Below are positions 6,555 to 13,961 of a DNA stretch of 13,961 nucleotides, in pieces. Made by a program: the position numbers and the translations under genes. The notes below the pieces were generated by a model. It had not been told where the DNA came from and did not search any database. It saw only the letters and a program-made list of their open reading frames with translations. This DNA is from Bacteriovoracaceae bacterium (GTDB lineage: Bacteria > Bdellovibrionota > Bacteriovoracia > Bacteriovoracales > Bacteriovoracaceae): positions 1 to 13,961 of the forward strand of contig SKIL01000374.1 in assembly GCA_007116425.1 (NCBI GenBank), read 5' to 3'. Every line of letters begins with the position of its first letter. Position 1 is the stretch's first letter.

Positions 6555-7973
6555 ATGACATCCCAAACCACTCATACATTTGACCGCGAGTACGACACCA
6601 TCGTTATCGGCGCAGGAATGAGTGGCCTGGGTGCTGGTATTCGACTGGCCATGTTTGACAAAAAAGTCTTAATTCTTGAGAAACACAGTATCTCAGGAGG
6701 GCTTAACTCTTACTACACAAGGTTTAAGCGTCCTTTTGATGTTGGCCTACATGCGATGACAAACTTTAGCCCTAGAGGCGAAAGAAAAAGTCCTCTTGGG
6801 AAATTACTCAAACAATTAAGAATAAAGCACGAACAATTGAATCTCTCAGAGCAAAAGCATTCAACAATAGTTTTTCCAGATACCAAACTATCGTTTACGA
6901 ATGAGTTCAGCATCTTAATTGAAGAAATAGCTCAAAAATTCCCACATGAAATTGACGGATTTTTAAAGTTAGTAGATGAGATCAAAAATTTTAACGAAGT
7001 CAGCCTTAAAAATGAATATCAGGCCGCAAAAAGCGTTGTTTCAACATATTTAAAATCAGAAACACTGATTGAAATGATTTTTTGCCCACTTTTGATCTAC
7101 GGAAGTGCTTGGGAAGACGATATGGACTTCTCGCAATTTGTAATTATGTTTAAATCAATCTATTTAGAGGGATTTTGCCGGCCAGAAGGCGGAGTCAGAA
7201 CACTCCTAAACCTGCTATTGGAAACTTATGAACAAAGAGGTGGAGAACTTGAATTTAAACATGGAGTGGAAAAGATTCTCTATGATGGTAAGAAAGTTAT
7301 TGGAGTTCAGACCACAAAAGGCGAAAAAATTAAGGCCAACAAAGTTCTCTCATCAATGGGTGCTCCAGAAACTTACGCACGTATCGACGAGCAAGAGAAA
7401 AAAACGAGTGCTCAAACAGGTCGTATGACTTTTACCGAAACAATATTTATCACGGACAAAAAACCTTCAGATTTTGGTTTTCATGAAACCATCTACTTTT
7501 ATAATAATCGAAATAAATATCTGTATAGAAACCCACAAACCTATTACGATGATCAAAGTGCCGTCATCTGCTTTCCAAACAACTTTCAAGACGATGACAA
7601 CCCCGAAGGAATTATTCGGGTAACATTTATGGCAGACTATACCCATTGGAAAAAACTTCTCAGCGAAGACCGAAAGGCCTACCGAGAAAAGAAAAAAGAG
7701 ATGGGAGAAACGGCCTACGATGTTGTAAAAAAATTATTACCAAACAGTTGGGATGCAAAGATTGAGTGTATTGATACCTTTACACCAACAACAATAGAGC
7801 GCTATACCGGACATTTCGGTGGAACAGTATATGGCTCACCTGATAAGTCTAGAGATGGAACGACCCCCTATCAAAACCTGTATTTATGTGGAACAGATCA
7901 AGGCTTCTTAGGAATTGTAGGCTCACTCCTAAGTGGAATCTCAATGGCAAACCTCCACGTTTTGAGTCAATAA
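6555..7973 (+). CDS. FAD-dependent oxidoreductase, CrtI/CrtISO/retinol-saturase family
   Basis: Flavoprotein of 472 aa. An N-terminal Rossmann fold shows VIGAGMSGLGAG (about residues 17-28) and Glu42 at the end of the second strand, which binds the FAD ribose. The RPFDVGLHAM segment near 59-68 and the C-terminal YLCGTDQGFLGIVGSLLSG region are the conserved ends of the phytoene desaturase, carotene isomerase and retinol saturase superfamily. These enzymes desaturate, isomerise or reduce conjugated polyenes. No carotenoid genes (CrtB, CrtE, CrtY) are nearby, so the substrate is more likely the acyl chain or hydrocarbon made by this operon; that is inference. It begins 20 nt after the ACP stop with a weak ribosome binding site and ends 15 nt before oleA. 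Whether it oxidises or reduces cannot be told from sequence. Confidence 0.85.
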   Translation: MTSQTTHTFDREYDTIVIGAGMSGLGAGIRLAMFDKKVLILEKHSISGGLNSYYTRFKRPFDVGLHAMTNFSPRGERKSPLGKLLKQLRIKHEQLNLSEQKHSTIVFPDTKLSFTNEFSILIEEIAQKFPHEIDGFLKLVDEIKNFNEVSLKNEYQAAKSVVSTYLKSETLIEMIFCPLLIYGSAWEDDMDFSQFVIMFKSIYLEGFCRPEGGVRTLLNLLLETYEQRGGELEFKHGVEKILYDGKKVIGVQTTKGEKIKANKVLSSMGAPETYARIDEQEKKTSAQTGRMTFTETIFITDKKPSDFGFHETIYFYNNRNKYLYRNPQTYYDDQSAVICFPNNFQDDDNPEGIIRVTFMADYTHWKKLLSEDRKAYREKKKEMGETAYDVVKKLLPNSWDAKIECIDTFTPTTIERYTGHFGGTVYGSPDKSRDGTTPYQNLYLCGTDQGFLGIVGSLLSGISMANLHVLSQ

Positions 7974-7988
7974 CCAAAAGAGTATTAC

Positions 7989-9044
7989 ATGCTATTTTCA
8001 AATGTTTATATCGAAGGAATATCGAGCTATCTACCAAACGAAGATGAAGGCCTTGGTGAAACTCTCTCATCTGAAGCGCTTGAAGTACGTTTGAGTGATG
8101 TTTACGAAGGCCTAAAGCTACCATTTGGAAGACTTGAACTGATGACAGGAATCAAGGAAAGAAAACTTTGGCCAACGAAGACTCGACCAAGTGATCTGGC
8201 CACAAAAGCAGCAAATAAATGTATTGAGAAGTTTGGGATTGAAAAAAGCGATATAGACCAACTTATACATGCGTCAGTATGCCGTGATTTCTTAGAACCC
8301 AGTACTGCCAGTGTCGTCCATCACAATTTAGGTCTAAAATCTAACAGCATGATATTTGACCTATCCAATGCATGCCTTGGTGTTGTTTCAAGTATGACAA
8401 TTGCTGCACAATTAATTGAAACAGGCGCCATAAAAAAATGCCTCATTGTCAGTGGAGAAAATGGCGGACCGCTTGTAGAGCAAACAATTCAAACTTTAAA
8501 GCAAAAATACGCAAACAAAGAACTAACACGAAAAAATATAAAAAAATACCTAGCAAACCTAACAATTGGCTCGGCCGCGATTGCCGTCTGCCTCTCACAT
8601 AAAGACTATTGCAAAAATCCAAAAGCACTACAGATACTTTCAAGTACGACTCAAACCGACTCATCTGCTAACATTCTCTGTAGCGGGGACGGAGATACTT
8701 CTTCACTTATGATGGAAACCGATAGTGAGGCCTTAATGCATGCAGGTATTGCACTAGCAAAAGAAACATGGAAAAGCTTTCAAGAAGAGCTTCCGATCAA
8801 TTTCGATTATGTTGTCACTCACCAAGTTGGTGTGGCACATGAAAAACTCACACTTGAGAGTCTCGGGCTATCAAATACAAAGACTGAGCGGACTTATCCA
8901 GAACTAGGAAACACTGGATCAGCAGCTCTTCCCATAACCTTATTAAAATTAATTGATAATCACGAAATTTTGCCAGGGCAAAAGATTGGACTACTTGGCA
9001 TTGGAAGTGGTCTAACCTCAACAATGATGAGTATAAAATGCTAG
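7989..9044 (+). CDS. oleA: OleA, acyl-CoA head-to-head condensing thiolase-fold enzyme
   Basis: Protein of 351 aa in the FabH/thiolase fold. OleA joins two fatty acyl-CoAs by a non-decarboxylative Claisen condensation to a 2-alkyl-3-ketoacid. The nucleophile is Cys129 in SNACLG; His278 (VTHQVG) and Asn308 (ELGNTGSAALP) complete the triad. Glu103 in RDFLEPS lies 26 residues before the cysteine, the same spacing as Glu117 and Cys143 in Xanthomonas OleA (from memory), where this glutamate is the general base. The 30-residue His-Asn spacing also matches. This separates it from ordinary FabH, which lacks the glutamate. The gene overlaps oleB by 7 bp, and the A-B-C-D order downstream confirms the assignment. 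Confidence 0.93.
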   Translation: MLFSNVYIEGISSYLPNEDEGLGETLSSEALEVRLSDVYEGLKLPFGRLELMTGIKERKLWPTKTRPSDLATKAANKCIEKFGIEKSDIDQLIHASVCRDFLEPSTASVVHHNLGLKSNSMIFDLSNACLGVVSSMTIAAQLIETGAIKKCLIVSGENGGPLVEQTIQTLKQKYANKELTRKNIKKYLANLTIGSAAIAVCLSHKDYCKNPKALQILSSTTQTDSSANILCSGDGDTSSLMMETDSEALMHAGIALAKETWKSFQEELPINFDYVVTHQVGVAHEKLTLESLGLSNTKTERTYPELGNTGSAALPITLLKLIDNHEILPGQKIGLLGIGSGLTSTMMSIKC

Positions 9045-9919
9045 ATACAACAACACAGTCAATCCCAAATGAAATCAAGTCAATTTACCCGTTTAAATCT
9101 AATTATTACCAATTAGAAAGTGGTGAAAAGATGCACTATATTGACGAAGGGCAAGGAGACATCATTTTATTAATTCATGGTAATCCAACCTGGTCATTTT
9201 ATTATCGAAACGTAATCAAGGAACTTTCACAAAAGTTTAGAGTGATTGCACCAGATCATATTGGGTGTGGATTATCAGGTAAACCTCAAAATTATGAATA
9301 TACCTTAAGTAAACATATAAAAAATTTAACTTCGCTCAAAGAAAATTTAGGTATTCAAAAGTATTCCTTAATTGTACACGACTGGGGTGGGGCCATTGGT
9401 ATCGGGATGGCCACAGATCATCCTGAAGAGCTGGAAAAATTAGTGATCCTAAATACGGCAGCATATACAAGTAAAGATATCCCCTTTCGAATAAATTTCT
9501 GCAAAATGCCTATACTTGGAGAAAAAATCATTCGCCATTTTAATGCTTTTGCATGGCCCGCAACCTTTATGGCCGTATCTAAAAAAATGTCAAAAGAGGT
9601 GAAAAAGGGTTATCTCTACCCTTATAGCAATTATAAAAACAGAATTGCGACAGCAAAATTTGTTCAGGATATCCCATTAGATGAAAATCACCAGTCTTAC
9701 AAAAGACTTAAGGATATCGAAGATAAACTTAATCGCCTATCAGCAGAGAAACTTATCCTTTGGGGGGAGAAAGATTTTTGCTTTAATATGAACTTCTTAA
9801 AAAGATGGAAAGACATCTATCCAGAAACTAGAGTTGTGACTTATCCAGAAGCAGGTCACTATATCCTAGAGGATGCAAGAGAAGAAGTATTAAAAGAAAT
9901 CACAAACTTCTTCAGCTAA
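9038..9919 (+). CDS. oleB: OleB, beta-lactone decarboxylase of the alpha/beta-hydrolase fold
   Basis: Protein of 293 aa that converts the OleC beta-lactone to a cis-alkene and CO2. It has the haloalkane-dehalogenase-like layout: HGNPTWSF (47-54) with Asn49, nucleophile Asp115 followed by Trp116 in VHDWGG, a cap region about 140-215, Asp246 (WGEKD) as the likely acid, and catalytic His274 in AGHY. Sequence alone would be labelled haloalkane dehalogenase, but its place between oleA and oleC decides the function. The ATG lies inside the last codons of oleA (AAATGCTAG), so translation is coupled. The protein is separate and not fused to OleC as in some actinobacteria. Confidence 0.92.
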   Translation: MLDTTTQSIPNEIKSIYPFKSNYYQLESGEKMHYIDEGQGDIILLIHGNPTWSFYYRNVIKELSQKFRVIAPDHIGCGLSGKPQNYEYTLSKHIKNLTSLKENLGIQKYSLIVHDWGGAIGIGMATDHPEELEKLVILNTAAYTSKDIPFRINFCKMPILGEKIIRHFNAFAWPATFMAVSKKMSKEVKKGYLYPYSNYKNRIATAKFVQDIPLDENHQSYKRLKDIEDKLNRLSAEKLILWGEKDFCFNMNFLKRWKDIYPETRVVTYPEAGHYILEDAREEVLKEITNFFS

Positions 9920-9934
9920 AACAAAAGGTCTAAC

Positions 9935-11638
9935 ATGGGAAATATTGCGCATAAGATTCGTAAAAGGGCCCAAGAAACTCCTTATAAAGACGCCATAAGG
10001 GTCCCCAAAAAGAGTTTTTTCACAAATAAATATGAATATTCATCTATCAGTTTTGAAAGTTTTGAAAAAAGAAGTGACGCTTTAGCATATGGACTTGAGA
10101 AGTTTGCTGGAATTAAGAAGGGAGACCATACACTTGTATTTTTTAAACCAGGACATGACTTCGCCATTACAACTTTTGCCCTATTTAAAATTGGCGCTGT
10201 ACCAGTATTTATTGACCCGGGAATGGGCAAACGAAATCTACTAAATGCCGTTAAGGAAATTAAACCTAAGGCCATGATTGCGATAAAGGCCGTTCATTTT
10301 ATTTCAAAATTTTACAAAGAAGAGTTTTCATCCCTAGAAATAAAAATTACGAATAAGAAAACGATACTGCCTAATATTGAACTCCTCTCAGAAATTGAAA
10401 AAAAAGGCGCCCAAAAATTAAAAGAACTAAAAGATGCACCTTACCCACTAGCTGAAATGGATCACGAAGAAATCGGAGCTATTTTATTTACAAGTGGAGG
10501 CACAGGAACGCCAAAAGGAGTGCAGTACACCCATAATATCTTCATTAAACAGACAGAAGTTTTACAAGAAATATTTCAACTGACTGATAAAGATATAGAC
10601 CTACCAGCTTTTCCACTCTTTTCGTTTTTCACCATGGCGATGGGAATGACGAGTTGCCCACCAGATATGAATCCGTCAAAACCATCAAAATGTAATCCAA
10701 AAAAACTCATACAAAACATACACGACAATCAGGCCACCTTTCTTGCTGGCTCCCCCGCCATTTGGGAACGAGTATCAGACTATGCGATTAAGCATAATAT
10801 TAAACTTCCTTCGGTAAAATATCTCGTCATGTTTGGCGCGCCAGTTTCAATAGAACTTCATAAAAAACTACTGCCCTTGCTTCCAAACGGAGAAACATAC
10901 ACTCCATATGGTGCCACGGAATCTCTTCCAGTTAGTCTCACATGTGGTAGTTATCTTTTGGAGTACACTCAGGAAAAAACGCAAAGTGGATATGGGACTT
11001 GTATTGGAGAAGCTGTACCTGGAGTCAATGTAAAGATCATTCAAAATGACCTAGGAACAGATGACCCAATAGAAGATATCAGTGAGTGTCTTGAGGCCAA
11101 GATAAATGAAATAGGTGAAATCATCGTTTCTGGTGAGACAACAACTAAAAAATATTATAATCGAGAAGAGGCTAATGCTCTTAGTAAAATTAATGATAAA
11201 ACCACTGGTCGCTTTTGGCATAGAATGGGCGACATGGGTAGAATCGATGACCAGGGACAAATTTGGTTTTGTGGCCGAAGATCACATGCCTTTAAGCATT
11301 CAAATGGCACAGAACTGTACTCGATCCCAATTGAATCATTTTTTAAGTCTATCCCTAAAATAAAAAAAGTGGCCCTCATAAAAATCGATACTCATAAAGC
11401 GGGACTTGCTATCGAATTAGAAAAAGAGAGGGATAGACCAGAATATTCAAACATCGAAAAGTCAGTGCGAGAAATTATTTCTACTCATCAAGACACCTTT
11501 CCAGCACTTAAATGTTTAGAGGCATTTTACTTATGCGATAAATTCCCAGTTGATGTTCGCCACAATATAAAAATTGATAGAGTAAAACTTGGAAGTATGG
11601 CAAAAAAAGGTCAACTCCAATTAATTTTTAATATCTAG
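9935..11638 (+). CDS. oleC: OleC, beta-lactone synthetase (AMP-dependent ligase family)
   Basis: Protein of 567 aa in the acyl-CoA synthetase superfamily. OleC uses ATP to close the 2-alkyl-3-hydroxyacid to a beta-lactone. The phosphate loop is FTSGGTGTPKG (185-195), the A5 motif YGATES (325-330) is followed by LPVS as in OleC proteins, and the A7 aspartate is in GDMGR (432-436). The C-terminal domain carries PVDVRHNIKIDR (538-549), where Lys546 sits at the catalytic A10 position; the RHN-x-K-I wording is typical of OleC and unlike the usual PRTxSGK of acyl-CoA ligases. It starts 15 nt after oleB with AAGG as a modest ribosome binding site and ends 9 nt before oleD. Confidence 0.93.
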   Translation: MGNIAHKIRKRAQETPYKDAIRVPKKSFFTNKYEYSSISFESFEKRSDALAYGLEKFAGIKKGDHTLVFFKPGHDFAITTFALFKIGAVPVFIDPGMGKRNLLNAVKEIKPKAMIAIKAVHFISKFYKEEFSSLEIKITNKKTILPNIELLSEIEKKGAQKLKELKDAPYPLAEMDHEEIGAILFTSGGTGTPKGVQYTHNIFIKQTEVLQEIFQLTDKDIDLPAFPLFSFFTMAMGMTSCPPDMNPSKPSKCNPKKLIQNIHDNQATFLAGSPAIWERVSDYAIKHNIKLPSVKYLVMFGAPVSIELHKKLLPLLPNGETYTPYGATESLPVSLTCGSYLLEYTQEKTQSGYGTCIGEAVPGVNVKIIQNDLGTDDPIEDISECLEAKINEIGEIIVSGETTTKKYYNREEANALSKINDKTTGRFWHRMGDMGRIDDQGQIWFCGRRSHAFKHSNGTELYSIPIESFFKSIPKIKKVALIKIDTHKAGLAIELEKERDRPEYSNIEKSVREIISTHQDTFPALKCLEAFYLCDKFPVDVRHNIKIDRVKLGSMAKKGQLQLIFNI

Positions 11639-11647
11639 GGAAGAATT

Positions 11648-12670
11648 ATGTCACTAGTGATTGTTACAGGTGCAGGTGGTTTTTTAGGAAAAAGGCTAAC
11701 AAAGACTCTCTTAAAAAATGGTCATAAGGTTATCGGCCTGGCGAGAGGAAACTATCCAGAGCTAGAAGAGCTGGGTGTTACAATGTATCAATGTGATCTT
11801 GCTGATAAACAAAGTATCGAGAGAGCTTTCAAATTAATCAATAAAGAGAACCAAAGTGAGGTCGACGCCATTTTTCATACTGCATCTAAAGTTGCCATGT
11901 GGGGAAAGTGGGAAGACTTTTATAATACAAACTTCATTGGAACAAAAAACCTAGTTGAAATTGCCAAAGAATATAAGATTAAAAATATGATTTACACCAG
12001 CACGCCTAGCGTAGTGTTTGAGTGGGATGATATTGAAAATGGTGATGAATCACTCCCCTATGCAAAAGACTCAAAAAGCTTATATGCAAAATCTAAAGCT
12101 TTAGCAGAGAAATATGTTCTCTCTCAAATTAATGATGACTTCAAGGCCTGCGCACTTAGGCCACATTTAATATTTGGAGAAGGCGATCAAAATATGATCC
12201 CTAGACTAATTGAAGCAGCAAAAAAAGGTCATCTTAAGCAAGTTGGTGATGGCAAAAACAAAGTTGATGTTGTTTATATTGAAAACGCTGTTTCGGCCCA
12301 CATCAAAGCTTATAATGCTCTGAAGAACAGCAAGGCCAACGGCAAAGCATATTTCATTGGTCAAGGGCCCGTTGAATTATGGCCTTTTATTAATGAAATC
12401 TTGGCAAAGCATGACCTTCCACCAATTACTAAGAAAATATCGTTTTCTAAGGCGTATAGAATTGGAGCAATTATTGAGTGGGTACTCAAATTGCTAAGGA
12501 TATTTAATATTCATCCTCCAATGTCTCGTTTTGTTGCTCTTCAATTGGCCAAAAGTCATTATTTTAATCATGAACAGGCACACAAAGACTTAGGCTATCG
12601 GCCTGAAATTTCGGTAAAGGATGCTTTAGAAAGAAGTTTTGGAAAAACGGATGGATCTATTCATAGCTAA
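11648..12670 (+). CDS. oleD: OleD, NADPH-dependent 2-alkyl-3-oxoalkanoate reductase
   Basis: Protein of 340 aa in the extended short-chain dehydrogenase family. It reduces the OleA product to the 2-alkyl-3-hydroxyacid, the substrate of OleC. The nucleotide loop is TGAGGFLG (7-14); Arg33 just after the second strand (GLARG) favours NADP(H). The catalytic residues are Ser118 (YTSTPSVVF, a characteristic OleD wording), Tyr146 and Lys150 in YAKSK. A hydrophobic stretch near 272-285 (AIIEWVLKLLRI region) may serve membrane or complex contact. GGGAAG precedes the ATG by 5 nt. It is the last gene of the operon and its stop lies 14 bp inside the converging gene, with no evident terminator hairpin between them. 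Confidence 0.93.
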   Translation: MSLVIVTGAGGFLGKRLTKTLLKNGHKVIGLARGNYPELEELGVTMYQCDLADKQSIERAFKLINKENQSEVDAIFHTASKVAMWGKWEDFYNTNFIGTKNLVEIAKEYKIKNMIYTSTPSVVFEWDDIENGDESLPYAKDSKSLYAKSKALAEKYVLSQINDDFKACALRPHLIFGEGDQNMIPRLIEAAKKGHLKQVGDGKNKVDVVYIENAVSAHIKAYNALKNSKANGKAYFIGQGPVELWPFINEILAKHDLPPITKKISFSKAYRIGAIIEWVLKLLRIFNIHPPMSRFVALQLAKSHYFNHEQAHKDLGYRPEISVKDALERSFGKTDGSIHS

Positions 12671-13961
12671 TGGATGCTGGACTTCTAAGTCCTTGTTCCC
12701 GCTGAAAATCTTGAACTACACCGAGACCTTGAAATCGCCCTTCATTGAAGAAGCTTTGAAAAGGATAATTATCTCTGACCCCCTGTACATTTCCATAATG
12801 ATACGTACTCTCTAGGCCAAAAAGAAAATAAAAATAGACCTTATCCTCATTTTCAACATGAAGAGTTTGGGCAAAGTCGGCCCAACGCCATAAGGGAATA
12901 CTTTTGCCAATTTCACTTGCAGGCCGTTGAGCTTCCCGAGAAAGACAGTTTTGCATCATATTCATGTTTCTGCGATTAAAAAAAGATCTTTGACACCGTC
13001 GATAATCATCTGCAGTAACAGCACGATGTCTTAACTCAAACTCATATTTCTCATAAGAGCTTTTAAGGCGATGTCGACAGAAATTAAAAAGATTTCTAAA
13101 AAAGGAAAAAATACCACGGGGTTTATAACCGCAAATCTGATCAATCACATTATATACTCGTGATGAACTCAAATTATTAAAATGATCAATTGCAGGCCGG
13201 CCAAAGTGAAAACGTGAATCAATTCGAATAGGTCCAATCAGTTCATCACTTCTAACCATCCTCTCAACCTGTGGATCTGCACCAGTCAGCTTCGCAAGTA
13301 TATCTATAGCTCTCTTTTTATGTTTACTTCTAAGTCCACGATCTTGTCCTCTATTTTGGGCAAAATAGTTAAGTGAGAACACCATAGAGAGATTATCTTC
13401 ACGTTGCATATCTTCATTGTAAAGAGGTAGATCCTCCCTTTGCGCAATCAAGTTTTGCTCAGATCGATATTCTATTTGAACTTTTTTAGTATCTCTTTCT
13501 ATATCACTAACCTTCTCAGGGATTTGGAAAATACTTCGAATTAATGCTCCCATCACACGCGAAATAAAATTTTGCTGATAATCGGTTCTTTCGAAATTAT
13601 GGCGAAAAAAAGTAGTAACATGCTCATTCGTGGCGACTTCAATATATTCTGTTTTTTGATTTCTTATTCCACCTTTTAACAATACTAAATAGCGAGATTT
13701 TTTTTCTAATGTTTTTCTTAGCTCTTCAGATATTCGAAATTGGTCAAGAGATGAACCTACTGAAGTATGATCCCCTTTCAAACTCAAAACTCTCTCTAGT
13801 GCTTTCGCTTCAGCAGAATCATATTCAAATAAAACTAAATCATCTTTAAAAAAACGAAAAGATGCACGATAACTCTCACTCAAGTTATAACTAAAATCAT
13901 ATGATAAAAGAGTTAGTCTTAACAACTTCAAAAAATCGGCCTGAACAGAAGCACTTACACC
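12657..13961 (-). CDS. Probable exported protein of unknown function, N-terminus outside window
   Basis: I do not recognise this protein. The frame is open to the right edge: upstream of the TTG at 13931 it continues through GVSASVQADF without a stop, so 435 codons are visible and the true start lies beyond the window. That segment looks like the end of a signal peptide with cleavage after SVQA, suggesting an envelope or secreted protein. No membrane segment is seen further on. The N-terminal part is rich in Tyr, Phe and Ser. The C-terminal half is strongly basic with many Arg and four cysteines (in ICGYK, NFCRH, RRCQR and QNCLS). It converges on oleD with a 14-bp overlap, so a role in the ole pathway is not implied. 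Confidence 0.7.
   Translation of the reverse strand, partial: GVSASVQADFLKLLRLTLLSYDFSYNLSESYRASFRFFKDDLVLFEYDSAEAKALERVLSLKGDHTSVGSSLDQFRISEELRKTLEKKSRYLVLLKGGIRNQKTEYIEVATNEHVTTFFRHNFERTDYQQNFISRVMGALIRSIFQIPEKVSDIERDTKKVQIEYRSEQNLIAQREDLPLYNEDMQREDNLSMVFSLNYFAQNRGQDRGLRSKHKKRAIDILAKLTGADPQVERMVRSDELIGPIRIDSRFHFGRPAIDHFNNLSSSRVYNVIDQICGYKPRGIFSFFRNLFNFCRHRLKSSYEKYEFELRHRAVTADDYRRCQRSFFNRRNMNMMQNCLSREAQRPASEIGKSIPLWRWADFAQTLHVENEDKVYFYFLFGLESTYHYGNVQGVRDNYPFQSFFNEGRFQGLGVVQDFQREQGLRSPASISYE

Noticed and set aside
6555..7973. Part of a carotenoid biosynthesis cluster
   Set aside because: Only the flavoprotein matches; no phytoene synthase, prenyl transferase or cyclase is present.
7849..8124. 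Minus-strand open frame across the oxidoreductase/oleA junction
   Set aside because: It lies antisense to two well-supported genes, has no recognisable motif and no ribosome binding site; a reading-frame shadow.
7989..9044. FabH, the fatty acid initiation ketosynthase
   Set aside because: The OleA glutamate at the right distance from the cysteine and the oleBCD neighbours outweigh general FabH similarity.
9038..9919. Haloalkane dehalogenase
   Set aside because: The fold and catalytic residues fit, but the gene lies between oleA and oleC and overlaps oleA, so beta-lactone decarboxylase (OleB) is far more likely.
9982..10275. Minus-strand open frame inside oleC
   Set aside because: It is wholly antisense to conserved OleC coding sequence and has no family features.

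Overview
The window is an AT-rich, gene-dense stretch of a Gram-negative bacterial chromosome. It encodes an outer-membrane beta-barrel protein, two proteins with visible signal peptides, and a third whose N-terminus at the window edge looks like the end of one. Gene style and composition would fit a Bdellovibrio/Bacteriovorax-like lineage, but that placement is a guess from general character, not from a marker gene. No tRNA, rRNA, CRISPR array, insertion sequence or phage gene was seen. No stretch over 300 bases lacks a gene.

Layout. (1) Positions 3-506, plus strand: the C-terminal part of a calcineurin-type metallophosphatase that enters from outside the window. (2) Positions 526-4144, minus strand: a compact four-gene unit read from 4144 downwards. 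It encodes a stand-alone receiver protein, a small secreted cysteine-containing protein, an outer-membrane porin-like barrel, and a membrane hybrid histidine kinase with a C-terminal receiver. (3) Positions 4145-4325: a 181-bp divergent promoter region with a sigma70-like promoter on each strand. A small inverted repeat lies in the left promoter and a long near-palindrome starts at the -10 of the right promoter. (4) Positions 4326-12670, plus strand: eight tightly packed genes that look like one operon. They are a GbsR/MarR-like regulator, a FabF-like ketosynthase, an acyl carrier protein, a CrtISO/retinol-saturase-like FAD oxidoreductase, and then oleA, oleB, oleC and oleD. (5) Positions 12657-13961, minus strand: an unrecognised, probably exported protein that leaves the window at its N-terminus and overlaps the end of oleD tail to tail by 14 bp.

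How the genes work together. OleABCD is the known head-to-head long-chain olefin pathway. OleA condenses two fatty acyl-CoAs, OleD reduces the 2-alkyl-3-ketoacid, OleC closes it to a beta-lactone, and OleB removes CO2 to leave an internal alkene. All four carry the residues expected for activity. The notable part is the front of the operon: a ketosynthase with intact Cys-His-His, its own ACP and a FAD oxidoreductase of the polyene-handling family, under a regulator that sits next to a strong candidate operator. I infer that the first three enzymes make or tailor a special acyl chain, possibly a polyene or one with altered saturation, which the Ole enzymes join into a membrane hydrocarbon. The product cannot be read from sequence. 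This operon is the best candidate for an undescribed pathway variant here.
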